Shown here: positions 49,553-57,002 of the stretch, piece after piece | How the letters are laid out: each line of letters starts with the position of its first letter | How positions within the stretch are numbered: position 1 is the first letter of the stretch | Assembly: GCA_023400055.1 (NCBI GenBank) | Contig: JAEXFN010000014.1 | Span: forward strand, 1 to 57,002 | DNA from: Bacillota bacterium | Lineage (GTDB): Bacteria > Bacillota > UBA4882 > UBA8346 | Direction: 5' to 3' | DNA length: 57,002 nt | Notes under the pieces: model-generated | What the model was told of the DNA's origin: nothing | The model's database searches: none | Seen by the model: only the letters and a program-made list of their open reading frames with translations | Translations under genes and position numbers: made by a program

Positions 49553-50869
49553 TTACTTACCGGTCATCACCTTATGAATCCGGTCATAAAGAGCATTGGC
49601 AACTTGTTGCGGAGCTTTTTTACCGAGATACATCAGTTGTAATTCCTCATGAATTATCCGCTCAACGTCATTGCCTTGCTCGACATCCGAGGCTAAATCA
49701 AAACCATAGCTCGTCATGATTTCTTTGATGATACCGGCCGATTTAACTTTGGCGGAATAGTCCGGATCGTCGAACACTTGTAACATTGAAGGATCATTCA
49801 TGCCGCTCATCGCCATTGATTTTTGAGTATTAAAGTTACACGTAATGAATTTGATAAATTCCCAAGCCGCTTCCTTGTTCGGACTATTGCTGTCGATGCC
49901 CAAGCCCCAGCCATCCGAATAAGCCGCCGACCGTTGGGAACCTTTGCGAGGGAGTTTGATAATCGCGTAACCGACTTTGCCAACCACTTTGGATTGTTTC
50001 GGATCTTCCATGACAGTGGCTATGGGACTATAGACGACGGACATGGCGATTTTGCCTTGCGCAAATGTCGAACGATCAGAGTATTGATCCCAAGAAAGCG
50101 GGTTCGGGCACAGACCTTCCTTGTTTAAAGTATTTAAGAATTCCAGCACTGCGAGGGTAACCGGTTTTTTCAAATCAGGACTGGCGTCGTCTTTTTGAGC
50201 GTTAAGTACCCTGCCGCCCATGGCTTGAAGGAAATAAGCCAGCGTAGGGGCGTCATCAGAGAACGCTAAAGAACGAATACCGCCCATCCCATAAATTTCA
50301 ACCTCACCCGAAGCGGAGCGTTTCGTCAACTTCCGGGCGGCTGCTAAATATTGATCCAGGGTTTTAGGAACCGACAGCCCGGCTGCTTTGAAAAGATCGG
50401 TACGATAAAACAGAATTTGGGCAGCTGAGGAGATGGGTAGCGAAGTGATTACGCCACGGCGGGTACTCCGCGAGATCAGGGTTTTCGCTCCGAAGATGGC
50501 TTTCGCATCCAGCTTGTCTTTTTTGAGAAGCGGATTTAATGGCGCCAGAAATTTTTCCATCCGGCGAGACCACTTGGTATCCACTGGGATAATATCATAG
50601 GTGGGAGTTTTCGTAACAAACTGGGTCATTAACTTTGGCAGCAGCGAGTTCAAATTCTCGGCTTCAGCTTCAACCCGAATCTTCCCTTTATGCAAATTAT
50701 TAAATTGCTTAATGTAATCCGGCAATGCTTTGGCCAGCGAACCGGTCGACGTCACGATGCGGACCACCACTTCATTATCGTTGGCTGCGGCTAAACCGAC
50801 CGAAGAACCGAGCGCGAGAGCTACGATTAGGATCAATGCCCAATTTAGGTTAAATTTTCTGAATTTCAT
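49553..50869 (-). CDS. ABC transporter substrate-binding protein, family 1 (carbohydrate type)
   Basis: Extracellular solute-binding protein, 438 residues. It has a signal peptide (LNWALILIVALALGSSVGLA, cleavage near AAANDN) and lacks a lipobox cysteine at the cleavage site, which is unusual for a Gram-positive binding protein. The mature domain carries the family 1 pattern (YDIIPVDTKWSRRMEKFLAP, AYSDGWGLGIDSNSPNKEAA, WEFIKFI). The partner permeases are encoded directly upstream. The ligand is probably a sugar or polyol by family, but not specified by sequence. Confidence 0.9.
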   Translation of the reverse strand: MKFRKFNLNWALILIVALALGSSVGLAAANDNEVVVRIVTSTGSLAKALPDYIKQFNNLHKGKIRVEAEAENLNSLLPKLMTQFVTKTPTYDIIPVDTKWSRRMEKFLAPLNPLLKKDKLDAKAIFGAKTLISRSTRRGVITSLPISSAAQILFYRTDLFKAAGLSVPKTLDQYLAAARKLTKRSASGEVEIYGMGGIRSLAFSDDAPTLAYFLQAMGGRVLNAQKDDASPDLKKPVTLAVLEFLNTLNKEGLCPNPLSWDQYSDRSTFAQGKIAMSVVYSPIATVMEDPKQSKVVGKVGYAIIKLPRKGSQRSAAYSDGWGLGIDSNSPNKEAAWEFIKFITCNFNTQKSMAMSGMNDPSMLQVFDDPDYSAKVKSAGIIKEIMTSYGFDLASDVEQGNDVERIIHEELQLMYLGKKAPQQVANALYDRIHKVMTGK

Positions 50870-51015
50870 TTTAGTACCCCCTTTGTAATTTTATAAATTG
50901 CTTTTTCATGAAACGAGCCGCTAAATTTAATGGCATCCCTCCTTTCCCAAAACACAAAATAAAATGGGCAATAAGTTTTTAGCGGGTATCATCAAGTAAG
51001 TAAAAGACGATATTA

Positions 51016-51864
51016 TCAGCCTTTTACAGCACCCATCGTTAAGCCACGCGCCAAGTATTTCTGTGCAAAAATGACAAAGATGACAGGGGGAATCAAAGCA
51101 ATCGTCGCCGCGGCGGTCATCGGTCCATATTCGATTCCTTCCGCAGTTAAGAACGATAGGACCATCAAGGGCATTGTCTTTACATTGCGGCTGGTCAGCA
51201 TCAAGGCCATGGCAAAATCGTTCCAAGCCAGGATAAACGTATAAGCGCCTGCGGCGGCGATCCCCGGGGTAGTAACAGGAAGAATAATCTTCCAGAGCAT
51301 TCCAAAGCGGGAACAGCCATCCATGTGAGCGGCTTCCTCGATCTCTACCGGCACATCGTCAATAAAGCCGCGCACCATCCAGATGGCGAATGGGACGTTA
51401 ATGGCGGTATAGGCGATGATCAATCCCAAATGGGTGTCATAAAGGCCATAATTTTGAAAGATAAGAAATAGTGGAATAGCGCTGGCTAAGGGGGGCAACA
51501 TCCTCGTGGCCAGGATCGTTACACCGATGATTCCTTTGCCCGGGAAACGGAATCTCGACAATGAATAAGCTCCAAATATGGCGAAAATCATCGTGAATAA
51601 CGTTGATATGAAGGCGACGATGAAACTGTTCTTGAGATAAAAACCTAAATTGACCACATTGGTTGTCCCTGCGCCGCCGAATAATAACTGGTACGATTCC
51701 AAGGTCGGTTTAAAAAATATCTTGGGGGGAATGGCCATCGTTTCCAAGGGCTGTTTAAAAGAGAGCATAATCACCCATAGCACTGGAAGGATAGTAACGA
51801 CGACGGCGATGCTAAGGATGATATAGATCGAAAATGATTTCAAGAGTGCGCTTGTTTTTTTCAT
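51016..51864 (-). CDS. Carbohydrate ABC transporter permease (MalG type)
   Basis: The 282-residue inner membrane permease has six predicted helices, beginning FSIYIILSIAVVVTILPVLW. The cytoplasmic EAA loop EIEEAAHMDGCSRFGMLWKI docks the ATPase. It overlaps the preceding permease gene by 4 nt (ATGA), indicating coupling. No ATPase gene (MsmX/MalK type) lies in the operon, so a shared ATPase from elsewhere is expected, as in many Bacillota sugar importers. Confidence 0.93.
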   Translation of the reverse strand: MKKTSALLKSFSIYIILSIAVVVTILPVLWVIMLSFKQPLETMAIPPKIFFKPTLESYQLLFGGAGTTNVVNLGFYLKNSFIVAFISTLFTMIFAIFGAYSLSRFRFPGKGIIGVTILATRMLPPLASAIPLFLIFQNYGLYDTHLGLIIAYTAINVPFAIWMVRGFIDDVPVEIEEAAHMDGCSRFGMLWKIILPVTTPGIAAAGAYTFILAWNDFAMALMLTSRNVKTMPLMVLSFLTAEGIEYGPMTAAATIALIPPVIFVIFAQKYLARGLTMGAVKG

Positions 51865-52793
51865 CCTTTTTCACCTCGGTAAATCCGTAACATGGGCCAT
51901 GCGGTGAGGATTAAGGTAATAAACAACATCAGATAGGAAACGGCAGCGCCCGCTCCGAACTCCCATTGCACTCTAATCTGTTCATAAAGATATGTTCCTA
52001 AAACCAACCCCGATTTTAACGGACCGCTGCTTTGCCAGATGCCATAAATGATGTCGAAAGTTCGTAAGGAAAACATGATTCGAAAGAGTGCTACCAAAAT
52101 GATGACCGGCTTTAGCCAAGGCAAGATTACCGCATAAAGTTGTTGAAAGAAATTGGCCCCATCGACTTTTGCTGCTTCCAGCAATTCATTCGGGATCGAT
52201 TGTAAGGCGGCCGAGAACATAAGCATGGTGAAAGGCATATGCATCCATGTTTCAATGGCAATAATGAGGGGCATGGTTAAAGCGGGATTCGAAAGCCAAC
52301 CGACTTTGGAAATGCCTATCAAAGACAGGACCCAGTTAGCCACCCCAATTTCATCTTGAAGAATAATCTTCCATAACATGCCGACGACTGAGGGGGTGAG
52401 CATCATTGGAATCAATAACAAGGTACGGAAAATCGATCTGCCCTTGATGTCGGCGTTTAGAAGCAGAGCCAGCCCGAAACCGATCAACATTTGAAGCGCG
52501 ACAGTCCCGACGGTTAAGATTAATGTAAGTTTAATCGAGGTTAGGAAGTCTACATCACTGAGAATCCGGAAGTAATTTCCCAATCCGTCAAAGATCGGTG
52601 TAGCCTGCATCATGGGGCTCCAACGCTGCAAGCTAACAAAAAAAGTCCATAACCACGGATAAAGGATCATTACCGCCAACACCAATAGAGCGGGCGTTAA
52701 CCAAAGAAAAGGTTCATACCATTTGATTCCGATCCCCCCTTTGAGTGCCGAATACCCGGGCACTATAAGTTTTTTAGAGTCTGATCTGCTCAT
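51861..52793 (-). CDS. Carbohydrate ABC transporter permease (MalF type)
   Basis: The 310-residue permease has a cytoplasmic N terminus (MSRSDSKKLIVPGYSALKGG), then six helices starting FLWLTPALLVLAVMILYPWL. The EAA motif is NELLEAAKVDGANFFQQLYA. ATG 52793 lies 4 nt after GGGAGGTAG; the longer in-frame start at 52910 would run through the promoter and operator. It is the first gene of the leftward operon MalF-MalG-binding protein-oxidoreductase, an order in which the binding protein comes third instead of first. Confidence 0.93.
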   Translation of the reverse strand: MSRSDSKKLIVPGYSALKGGIGIKWYEPFLWLTPALLVLAVMILYPWLWTFFVSLQRWSPMMQATPIFDGLGNYFRILSDVDFLTSIKLTLILTVGTVALQMLIGFGLALLLNADIKGRSIFRTLLLIPMMLTPSVVGMLWKIILQDEIGVANWVLSLIGISKVGWLSNPALTMPLIIAIETWMHMPFTMLMFSAALQSIPNELLEAAKVDGANFFQQLYAVILPWLKPVIILVALFRIMFSLRTFDIIYGIWQSSGPLKSGLVLGTYLYEQIRVQWEFGAGAAVSYLMLFITLILTAWPMLRIYRGEKG

Positions 52794-52848
52794 TTCACTA
52801 CCTCCCGTGAATATATGTGTTACTTGCGATTCTAAATGAGCGGGGTAA

Positions 52849-52897
52849 ATTATAGCGGCGGCATCTTTTTTTATAGGAAACGTTAAATTTAACGTTT
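52849..52897 (-). promoter_or_regulatory. Transporter promoter with LacI operator
   Basis: A perfect 20-bp palindrome AAACGTTAAATTTAACGTTT (52878-52897) lies just upstream of a TATAAT-type -10 (complement of 52849-52854) of the transporter operon, covering the -35 region. The half-site recurs at 53981-53992 before lacI. Confidence 0.85.
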
Positions 52898-52939
52898 GCG
52901 TAAATCGCAAAAAAAATTATCAGTGGGAAATTATTCAAT

Positions 52940-53938
52940 TTAAGCAGAGTTTCGAACAATAAGTTGCGGGGTAAGAATGACCTCTTCAAAAGCGGATTTT
53001 TGAGACTTCGACTCGATCCGCTCGATCAAAATTTCCACGGCTTTCATGCCCATTTCATAGACGGGTTGGCGCATGGTTGTCAAAGGAACCTTCAAATGAA
53101 TCATAAAATCCAAATCATCATAACCAGTCAGACAAACATCATCCGGAATCCTGAAACCGTGTTCTAACAATGCCTCCATTACACCAACGGCTATCATGTC
53201 GCGACCGCAAAGCGCACAATCGAAAGTGATTCCTTGCGCCAGGATTTCTCCCATCGCCAGATAACCGGCTTGAAACGTTGACGGAACTATTTTCACCATA
53301 TGTTCCTTATATTCAAGCCCATTTGCAGCAAGAGCCTCTTTATAGCCTTCCATCCGATCATAAGCGGCCGAACTGAAAAGCGGCGAATTGAAGAACAAAA
53401 TATTACGGCACCCTTTACTTATCAAGTAATTGAAGATTGTTTTGATGCCTTCCCGGTTATTGATAATAACATAGTCAGTTTTGATATTTAAAAAACGTCG
53501 GCCCACATTGATAAAGGGGATTTCGGATTTTTGCAGCATGTGAATTCCTTTTTCCGTGAGCTGACTCGGATGAAGAACCACTCCGTCCACTGATTTTTCC
53601 AGGAGCAATTTTATGGCGCGTATTTCTTGCTCCGGATCCTGATTGGTGTTGCACATTAAAATGTTATAGCCATGCGCAATCGCGGTATCATCGATTCCTT
53701 TTACCATTTTTCCGGAATAGGGTTTGGTGATATCTTCGACGATGACCCCGATCGTTTTTGTGCTCTTCGTACGTAAGCTACGAGCGGCAGCATTGGGTAA
53801 GTAACCAAGGTCCATGGCTATTTCTTTTATCTTTCGCCTGGTTTCTTCGCTAACGCCGTCTTTGCCGCTGAGGGCTCGGGAGACGGCAGTAACCGAAAAA
53901 TCGCCTGCTTTAGCAATATCTTTAATTGTAACGCCCAT
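52940..53938 (-). CDS. LacI family transcriptional regulator
   Basis: The 332-residue repressor begins MGVTIKDIAKAGDFSVTAVS, the LacI helix-turn-helix, with the hinge LPNAAARSLRTKSTKTIGVI. A periplasmic-binding-protein-like sensor domain follows (about 62-330: GYDDLDFMIHLKVPLTTMRQ). ATG 53938 follows GGTGA; an ATG four codons upstream lacks a site. It is encoded directly upstream of the transporter operon in the same direction. Related operators precede both units, so it probably represses itself and the transporter until a sugar ligand binds. Confidence 0.93.
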   Translation of the reverse strand: MGVTIKDIAKAGDFSVTAVSRALSGKDGVSEETRRKIKEIAMDLGYLPNAAARSLRTKSTKTIGVIVEDITKPYSGKMVKGIDDTAIAHGYNILMCNTNQDPEQEIRAIKLLLEKSVDGVVLHPSQLTEKGIHMLQKSEIPFINVGRRFLNIKTDYVIINNREGIKTIFNYLISKGCRNILFFNSPLFSSAAYDRMEGYKEALAANGLEYKEHMVKIVPSTFQAGYLAMGEILAQGITFDCALCGRDMIAVGVMEALLEHGFRIPDDVCLTGYDDLDFMIHLKVPLTTMRQPVYEMGMKAVEILIERIESKSQKSAFEEVILTPQLIVRNSA

Positions 53939-53968
53939 GGGAATCACCATTTCAAATAGATTTATAAC

Positions 53969-53992
53969 GCAAACAATAACTTTAACGTTTGC
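53969..53992 (-). promoter_or_regulatory. Auto-operator upstream of lacI
   Basis: Imperfect 24-bp inverted repeat: GCAAACAATAAC (53969-53980) and TTTAACGTTTGC (53981-53992). The right half equals half of the 52878 palindrome. It lies 31 nt before the lacI start. Confidence 0.75.
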
Positions 53993-54059
53993 TATACTTT
54001 AGTTCGTCATCAAGAAAATGAATCCTTCTTCTCTGCAAAATAAATTTTTAAATTTCTTA

Positions 54060-54391
54060 ATAATTTTTTAAGATCACAGCTATGAGAACTAACATCGATA
54101 TTTTTCAAAGGAATAAAAGACTTTATCGAAATGCAGCGGTAGGTCCTTCGTGAGAGAAAGTATAATGGTTTCAGCTCAGTGTGAGGAAATCAGACTGAAA
54201 AAAGATTGTTCGGGAGGCATCTAGAAGGTGAAAATATTGCAAAGCGGCTGACGGCCCTTTGAATGCCGGGAAATGACCGAAAAGAAACCAGCGGTGAAAA
54301 GGCAGTCGCGCTAGAAAATGACAACTGCCGAACATAAATATTCAGAACATCTAGTTTTGCTACACATAAACTAGGAGATGAGGTGAAAACC
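54060..54391 (+). other. Gene-free, possibly structured leader before the L,D-transpeptidase
   Basis: No gene. A TATAAT occurs at about 54161-54166. Downstream are several local hairpins, for example CAAAG-C-GGC with GCC-CTTTG and GGCAGT with ACTGCC. They could form a structured 5' leader of about 200 nt. It matches no riboswitch class I can recognise. Confidence 0.4.
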
Positions 54392-54736
54392 ATGAATAAC
54401 CGCATCGAGGTCAACCTTACGACGCGTCGCCTTTCCTATTTCGAAGGGGATCAATTGGTTAAAGAATATTCTGTTGGAGTAGGAAAAGCATCAACTCCGA
54501 CACCCGTTGGGCATCATTATATTGTTAAAAAGCTCGCTGATCAGCAGGACATTCCAGTCGGATTGGGTACAAGGTGGATGCATTTATCAGCAGGGAATTC
54601 ATGCATTCACGGGACAAACGATGATAATTCGGTAGAAGGGTATGTTTCTGGTGGTTGCATCCGAATGCACAATGAAGATATCGAAGATCTTTTTGAGAAG
54701 GTTGCGATAAATACACCAGTTATAGTTACAGAATAA
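54392..54736 (+). CDS. Minimal L,D-transpeptidase (YkuD fold)
   Basis: A 114-residue protein that is only the catalytic YkuD domain, which forms 3-3 peptidoglycan cross-links. The start is NNRIEVNLTTRRLSYFEGDQ, typical of the first strands. The active-site motif is intact: CIHGTNDDNSVEGYVSGGCI followed by RMHNED, with catalytic Cys, His and Arg. There is no signal peptide, LysM or anchor, so export is unexplained. ATG 54392 follows GAGGTG by 6 nt. A strong terminator follows. Confidence 0.92.
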   Translation: MNNRIEVNLTTRRLSYFEGDQLVKEYSVGVGKASTPTPVGHHYIVKKLADQQDIPVGLGTRWMHLSAGNSCIHGTNDDNSVEGYVSGGCIRMHNEDIEDLFEKVAINTPVIVTE

Positions 54737-54740
54737 AGGC

Positions 54741-54774
54741 AAAAAGGCCGGGCGTTACAACACCCGGCCTTTTT
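54741..54774 (+). terminator. Terminator after the L,D-transpeptidase
   Basis: Perfect 12-bp stem AAAAAGGCCGGG / CCCGGCCTTTTT with a 10-nt loop, beginning 4 nt after the stop. Confidence 0.95.
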
Positions 54775-54975
54775 GTCGCATGGCGGGAGTGGCTTTTTGT
54801 CCATCTCGGCCGCAATCCCTGAAAGCAGATGGTTTAAAACCCAAAACCTTATGAATAAGCACTATGGGGGGCGGCGAGTAAATAATTAGAATGGAATAGA
54901 AAAAATAATGAAAGAACTGTCCAAAAAAATTGATTTTTACCGATATTATATAAAAGCGACAGGAGGGAAGCGGTT

Positions 54976-55206
54976 ATGAATACGACGGTTTATAATGCGC
55001 TCACTAAGTTAGAAGATGATTTTCAACCAGCCCTCGATCTCATCTATCAGGATTTTAAGGGCATTCGGAATCGCTCCGCACGTCCCGAACATTTTGATAA
55101 TTGGCGTGAACGCGTTAAGGATAAATATCCGTTTGATTGGCCGCGGCTTTTGAACGCGGTACAGGAACGGTTGGAAATGGAAAGGAATTCGATAAAAACA
55201 GCCTAA
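54976..55206 (+). CDS. Small hypothetical protein
   Basis: Unrecognised 76-residue charged, helical protein (MNTTVYNALTKLEDDFQPAL start, WRERVKDKYPFDWPRLLNAV middle) without membrane segments or cysteines. AGGAGGG precedes the ATG with good spacing. It is followed after 19 nt by a 48-residue membrane peptide gene with its own strong ribosome-binding site, so the two probably form a small operon. Confidence 0.65.
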   Translation: MNTTVYNALTKLEDDFQPALDLIYQDFKGIRNRSARPEHFDNWRERVKDKYPFDWPRLLNAVQERLEMERNSIKTA

Positions 55207-55225
55207 AATGATAAAGGAGGGCAAG

Positions 55226-55372
55226 ATGATGGAAGCCTTAATCGTCAAATGGGTATTGGTGGTGGGGTTGTTTTCATGGGCCGTGATTCGGATAATTTCC
55301 GTTAACCGACCAACGAATCGAAACACTGAAAATTCTAAATCGAAAGGCTCTATCATCCAGTTCCCAAGGTAG
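55226..55372 (+). CDS. 48-residue single-pass membrane peptide
   Basis: Short ORF with strong AAGGAGGG. It has two adjacent ATG starts (55226 and 55229; the second has the better spacing). The product begins MMEALIVKWVLVVGLFSWAV, one transmembrane helix, followed by a basic, Asn/Ser-rich tail ending SIIQFPR. Size and shape would suit a small membrane regulator or a type I toxin-like peptide, but no antitoxin RNA was identified and the role is unknown. Confidence 0.6.
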   Translation: MMEALIVKWVLVVGLFSWAVIRIISVNRPTNRNTENSKSKGSIIQFPR

Positions 55373-55664
55373 TAGAACTCAGGAAGGATGGGATTGCTCG
55401 ACGGTTTACGGAGCTACGGCCCCAGAACGCGGCGTTAACCGTGACTTCGTAAAATGGGATTTGAAAGCTTGACCGTCAAAGGAAGACACGGAATTCCAGT
55501 TCACGGGAGAAACTCATAAAGAAAATTGATTTTACTGCGATGGCCAAGGAATCGGGGTTTATGCCCGAGAACGTGCCAAACATATCGGAAGACTGCGCTC
55601 GCTAAACTGTTCCAGGAATCGGAACGGTTTTTTGATCGGCCGGGTAAGGGACCGCCGATTTGCA
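55373..55664. other. Gene-free stretch with scattered inverted repeats
   Basis: No convincing gene. ACGGTT...AACCGT (about 55399-55443) and the palindrome TTGACCGTCAA (about 55471-55481) are visible, without a clear RNA or promoter identity. Confidence 0.4.
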
Positions 55665-55690
55665 GGGCTGCCTCTATAAAGAGACAGCCC
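55665..55690 (-). terminator. Hairpin after the 55703 gene
   Basis: GGGCTG / CAGCCC with inner CTCT / AGAG and one mismatch, 13 nt beyond the stop of the leftward gene. There is no long T run. Confidence 0.5.
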
Positions 55691-55702
55691 CTTCGGATTT
55701 AA

Positions 55703-55915
55703 TTAAGCGCGTGAAGCAATAATCAGGATTTGGAACGGGAGTTTCTTTTCAAGGAAAAATTCATGATTATCTAAGGTTATGAATTTTTCGACATCAATGA
55801 AACCAGTGATAGCTGTGCCTGGGAGTTTCCCGACTACGAAACATTGTTCTTCACTCACAATTTTTACAGTAGCTTCAGATATGCGGTTTTCCTCAGGAGT
55901 TTTACCAAAAAGCAT
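55703..55915 (-). CDS. Small hypothetical protein
   Basis: Unrecognised 70-residue protein (MLFGKTPEENRISEATVKIV start) with mixed strand-like segments (CFVVGKLPGTAITGFIDVEK) and a hydrophobic end (LPFQILIIASRA). An AAAGGAGTGA site precedes the ATG. It stands alone and is transcribed toward the membrane-peptide gene. No partner or motif indicates its role. Confidence 0.65.
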   Translation of the reverse strand: MLFGKTPEENRISEATVKIVSEEQCFVVGKLPGTAITGFIDVEKFITLDNHEFFLEKKLPFQILIIASRA

Positions 55916-56186
55916 TTATATCACTCCTTTCATATCTGAATGAGGAGTACTCCCGTGGCTATAATATGCCGGGAAAAAACGAAAGTTTATGATTTCACCG
56001 GTTTTATTATAAATTCATATCATTTTGTGACATTTATAACGGAGTCCAATGATATAAAATTAGTATTATTATGACTCTGAATAATATTTTTGACCAAAGC
56101 TAGCCCAAGGTTTAATATTTCGGTAATTCCTAGCGGGTGGTAATAGCGAGGAATTTTACAGTCGCTTTTGGGGGAATTTTTTCGGG

Positions 56187-56606
56187 ATGATTGGAATATA
56201 TTCCGAGATTGCGGCGGGCAGATGGGCTATTGGAATAGAAGGGCGGCCTCTTTTGAAGCCGAAAAAGATCAAAAATTATTTGCGCGGAACGCAATGCGAC
56301 CGAATCGTCGAAATTAGGTCCGGCATTCTCCGGAATGTTAAGTTTAGATTAAGCGATAAAATTCTGATGGATGATTCAGCGAGACCCTCCGATATATTTT
56401 TCGGGAGGTCGAATGATATGCTCAGTATCTCAAGAAAAGAAAGGGTTTTTAATGCGATGGCGCTCATAAAAAGGGGAATATCCCCTAAAAAAGTATCCGA
56501 AATGACGGGTATTTGCATTGAAACTGCCCGTTACCTGCAAGATAATTTTTATGAAGCGGATTTGGATGAGCCGACGTTAATTTTGCCGATAAGAATCTTA
56601 CATTAA
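56187..56606 (+). CDS. Hypothetical protein with a helix-turn-helix-like C terminus
   Basis: Unrecognised 139-residue basic protein. The middle is RIVEIRSGILRNVKFRLSDK. The C-terminal 50 residues contain a possible helix-turn-helix (MALIKRGISPKKVSEMTGIC followed by IETARYLQD). The start is weakly supported, with only a GGGGGAA about 12 nt upstream. The 270-nt gap before it (55916-56186) is AT-rich with no gene seen. DNA binding is a guess from the pattern. Confidence 0.5.
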   Translation: MIGIYSEIAAGRWAIGIEGRPLLKPKKIKNYLRGTQCDRIVEIRSGILRNVKFRLSDKILMDDSARPSDIFFGRSNDMLSISRKERVFNAMALIKRGISPKKVSEMTGICIETARYLQDNFYEADLDEPTLILPIRILH

Positions 56607-56705
56607 GCTTTTTTGAAGACTAAGCGTAGCAATAAACCGAAACGGCCGAAAAGGCCGTTTTTGGTTTATCGCGATGGGTTAGAAGGCATGGGGGATAAAG
56701 TCTCC

Positions 56706-57002
56706 GATGATTATCAAGTTAGCTCCGCAAAGGAAAATGGGGCATGAGTAATGCAAGTCTTGCCCAATTTATCAAAGACCCGATTTTCACAAGACTTATG
56801 GTTAAAACGATGCTGAGTGACTGAAAGTTGTGTTTGTTGTATCTTAGGAGAAAGTTTTGTCCATCCAGTTTAATCCTGTGCGATGTGTCCAGGGGTTGAA
56901 CGGCCAACCCCTAGGACCTACCCTGCCGCAGGGCCTCATGCCGGCCCTTGACCCGGCATTTACCTTTACCAAGCGCACCGAATGAAGTAAAGAATCGATT
57001 CT
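56706..57002 (-). repeat. Composite dispersed repeat, copy 2 (inverted, runs off the window)
   Basis: 56809-57002 is the reverse complement of the element at 20466-20650, from AGAATCGATTCT at the right edge to the TTTCAGTCACTCAGC unit. It continues to GGAGCTAACTTGATAATCA (complement of 56706-56726), as in copy 1. Between the unit and that motif it has about 80 nt not found in copy 1 and only one 21-bp unit instead of ten. Confidence 0.88.

Noticed and set aside
49519..52770. AATAAGTTTTT or TATAAGTTTTTT words at about 49519, 50966 and 52756, resembling the loop word of the 145-nt elements
   Set aside because: None is accompanied by the flanking 12-bp or 17-bp stems, so they are probably chance AT-rich matches.
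54908..54979. 23-codon ORF overlapping the start of the 54976 gene
   Set aside because: No ribosome-binding site; it could only be a translational leader by speculation.

Overview
The window reads as a chromosome segment of a motile, endospore-forming, Gram-positive bacterium of the Bacillota with fairly high GC in its core genes. The evidence is a complete flagellar/chemotaxis gene string (flhA-flhF-flhG-pilZ-cheA-cheW-cheC-cheD-sigD), followed directly by division and sporulation genes (ftsQ-ftsZ-spoIIGA-sigE-sigG-spoIIR). The mixture recalls deep-branching clostridia-like lineages such as Hydrogenispora relatives, but that placement is only an impression. No 16S rRNA gene or other taxonomic marker is present.

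Layout. 1-146: 21-bp tandem repeat just upstream of flhA. 230-11833: tightly packed flagellar/chemotaxis operon ending in a SwrB-like membrane protein. 11922-13887: ftsQ and ftsZ with no ftsA between them. 14291-17961: SpoIIGA protease, pro-sigma-E, sigma-G and SpoIIR, with a near-perfect sigma-F-type promoter before sigG. 18208-20043: typA. 20044-21235: 1.2 kb of non-coding repeats and hairpins. 21292-25868: orphan pstS, a membrane metallophosphoesterase, a zinc-ribbon/PH-like protein and a DUF523 protein, with two copies of a 145-nt structured element. 25911-26177: tRNA-Gly and tRNA-Arg. 26281-32061: two TetR regulators, each beside an oxidoreductase gene, and a secreted protein. 32378-35806: a large collagen-like protein of the exosporium BclB type. 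36052-37836: an unknown polytopic membrane protein.

37.9-47.9 kb is an accessory region. It has AT-rich secreted/hypothetical genes and an orphan HsdR-N-like nuclease-fold protein. An in-register array of fifteen 21-bp units carries many DnaA-box matches. Next come phage-type repressors with divergent promoters and operators, a mosaic duplication, tRNA relics, a hairpin-rich 0.9-kb gap, a DnaD-type replication initiator, a helicase-loader gene broken by an in-frame TAG, a Spo0E-like peptide and a J-domain-like protein lacking HPD. No integrase, capsid or portal gene is visible, so this looks like a decayed or partial prophage/plasmid-like element.

48.0-53.9 kb is a LacI-controlled carbohydrate-type ABC transporter operon (two permeases, binding protein, FAD-dependent oxidoreductase) with matching operator palindromes. 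54.4-56.6 kb holds a short L,D-transpeptidase and small unknown genes. The window ends in a second, inverted copy of the composite repeat seen near 20.5-21.1 kb.

The most unusual signals are non-coding: the dispersed 21-bp repeat family, whose 40.7-41.0 kb array looks like iterons or a DnaA-binding locus, and the paired 145-nt elements whose stems differ by compensatory changes.
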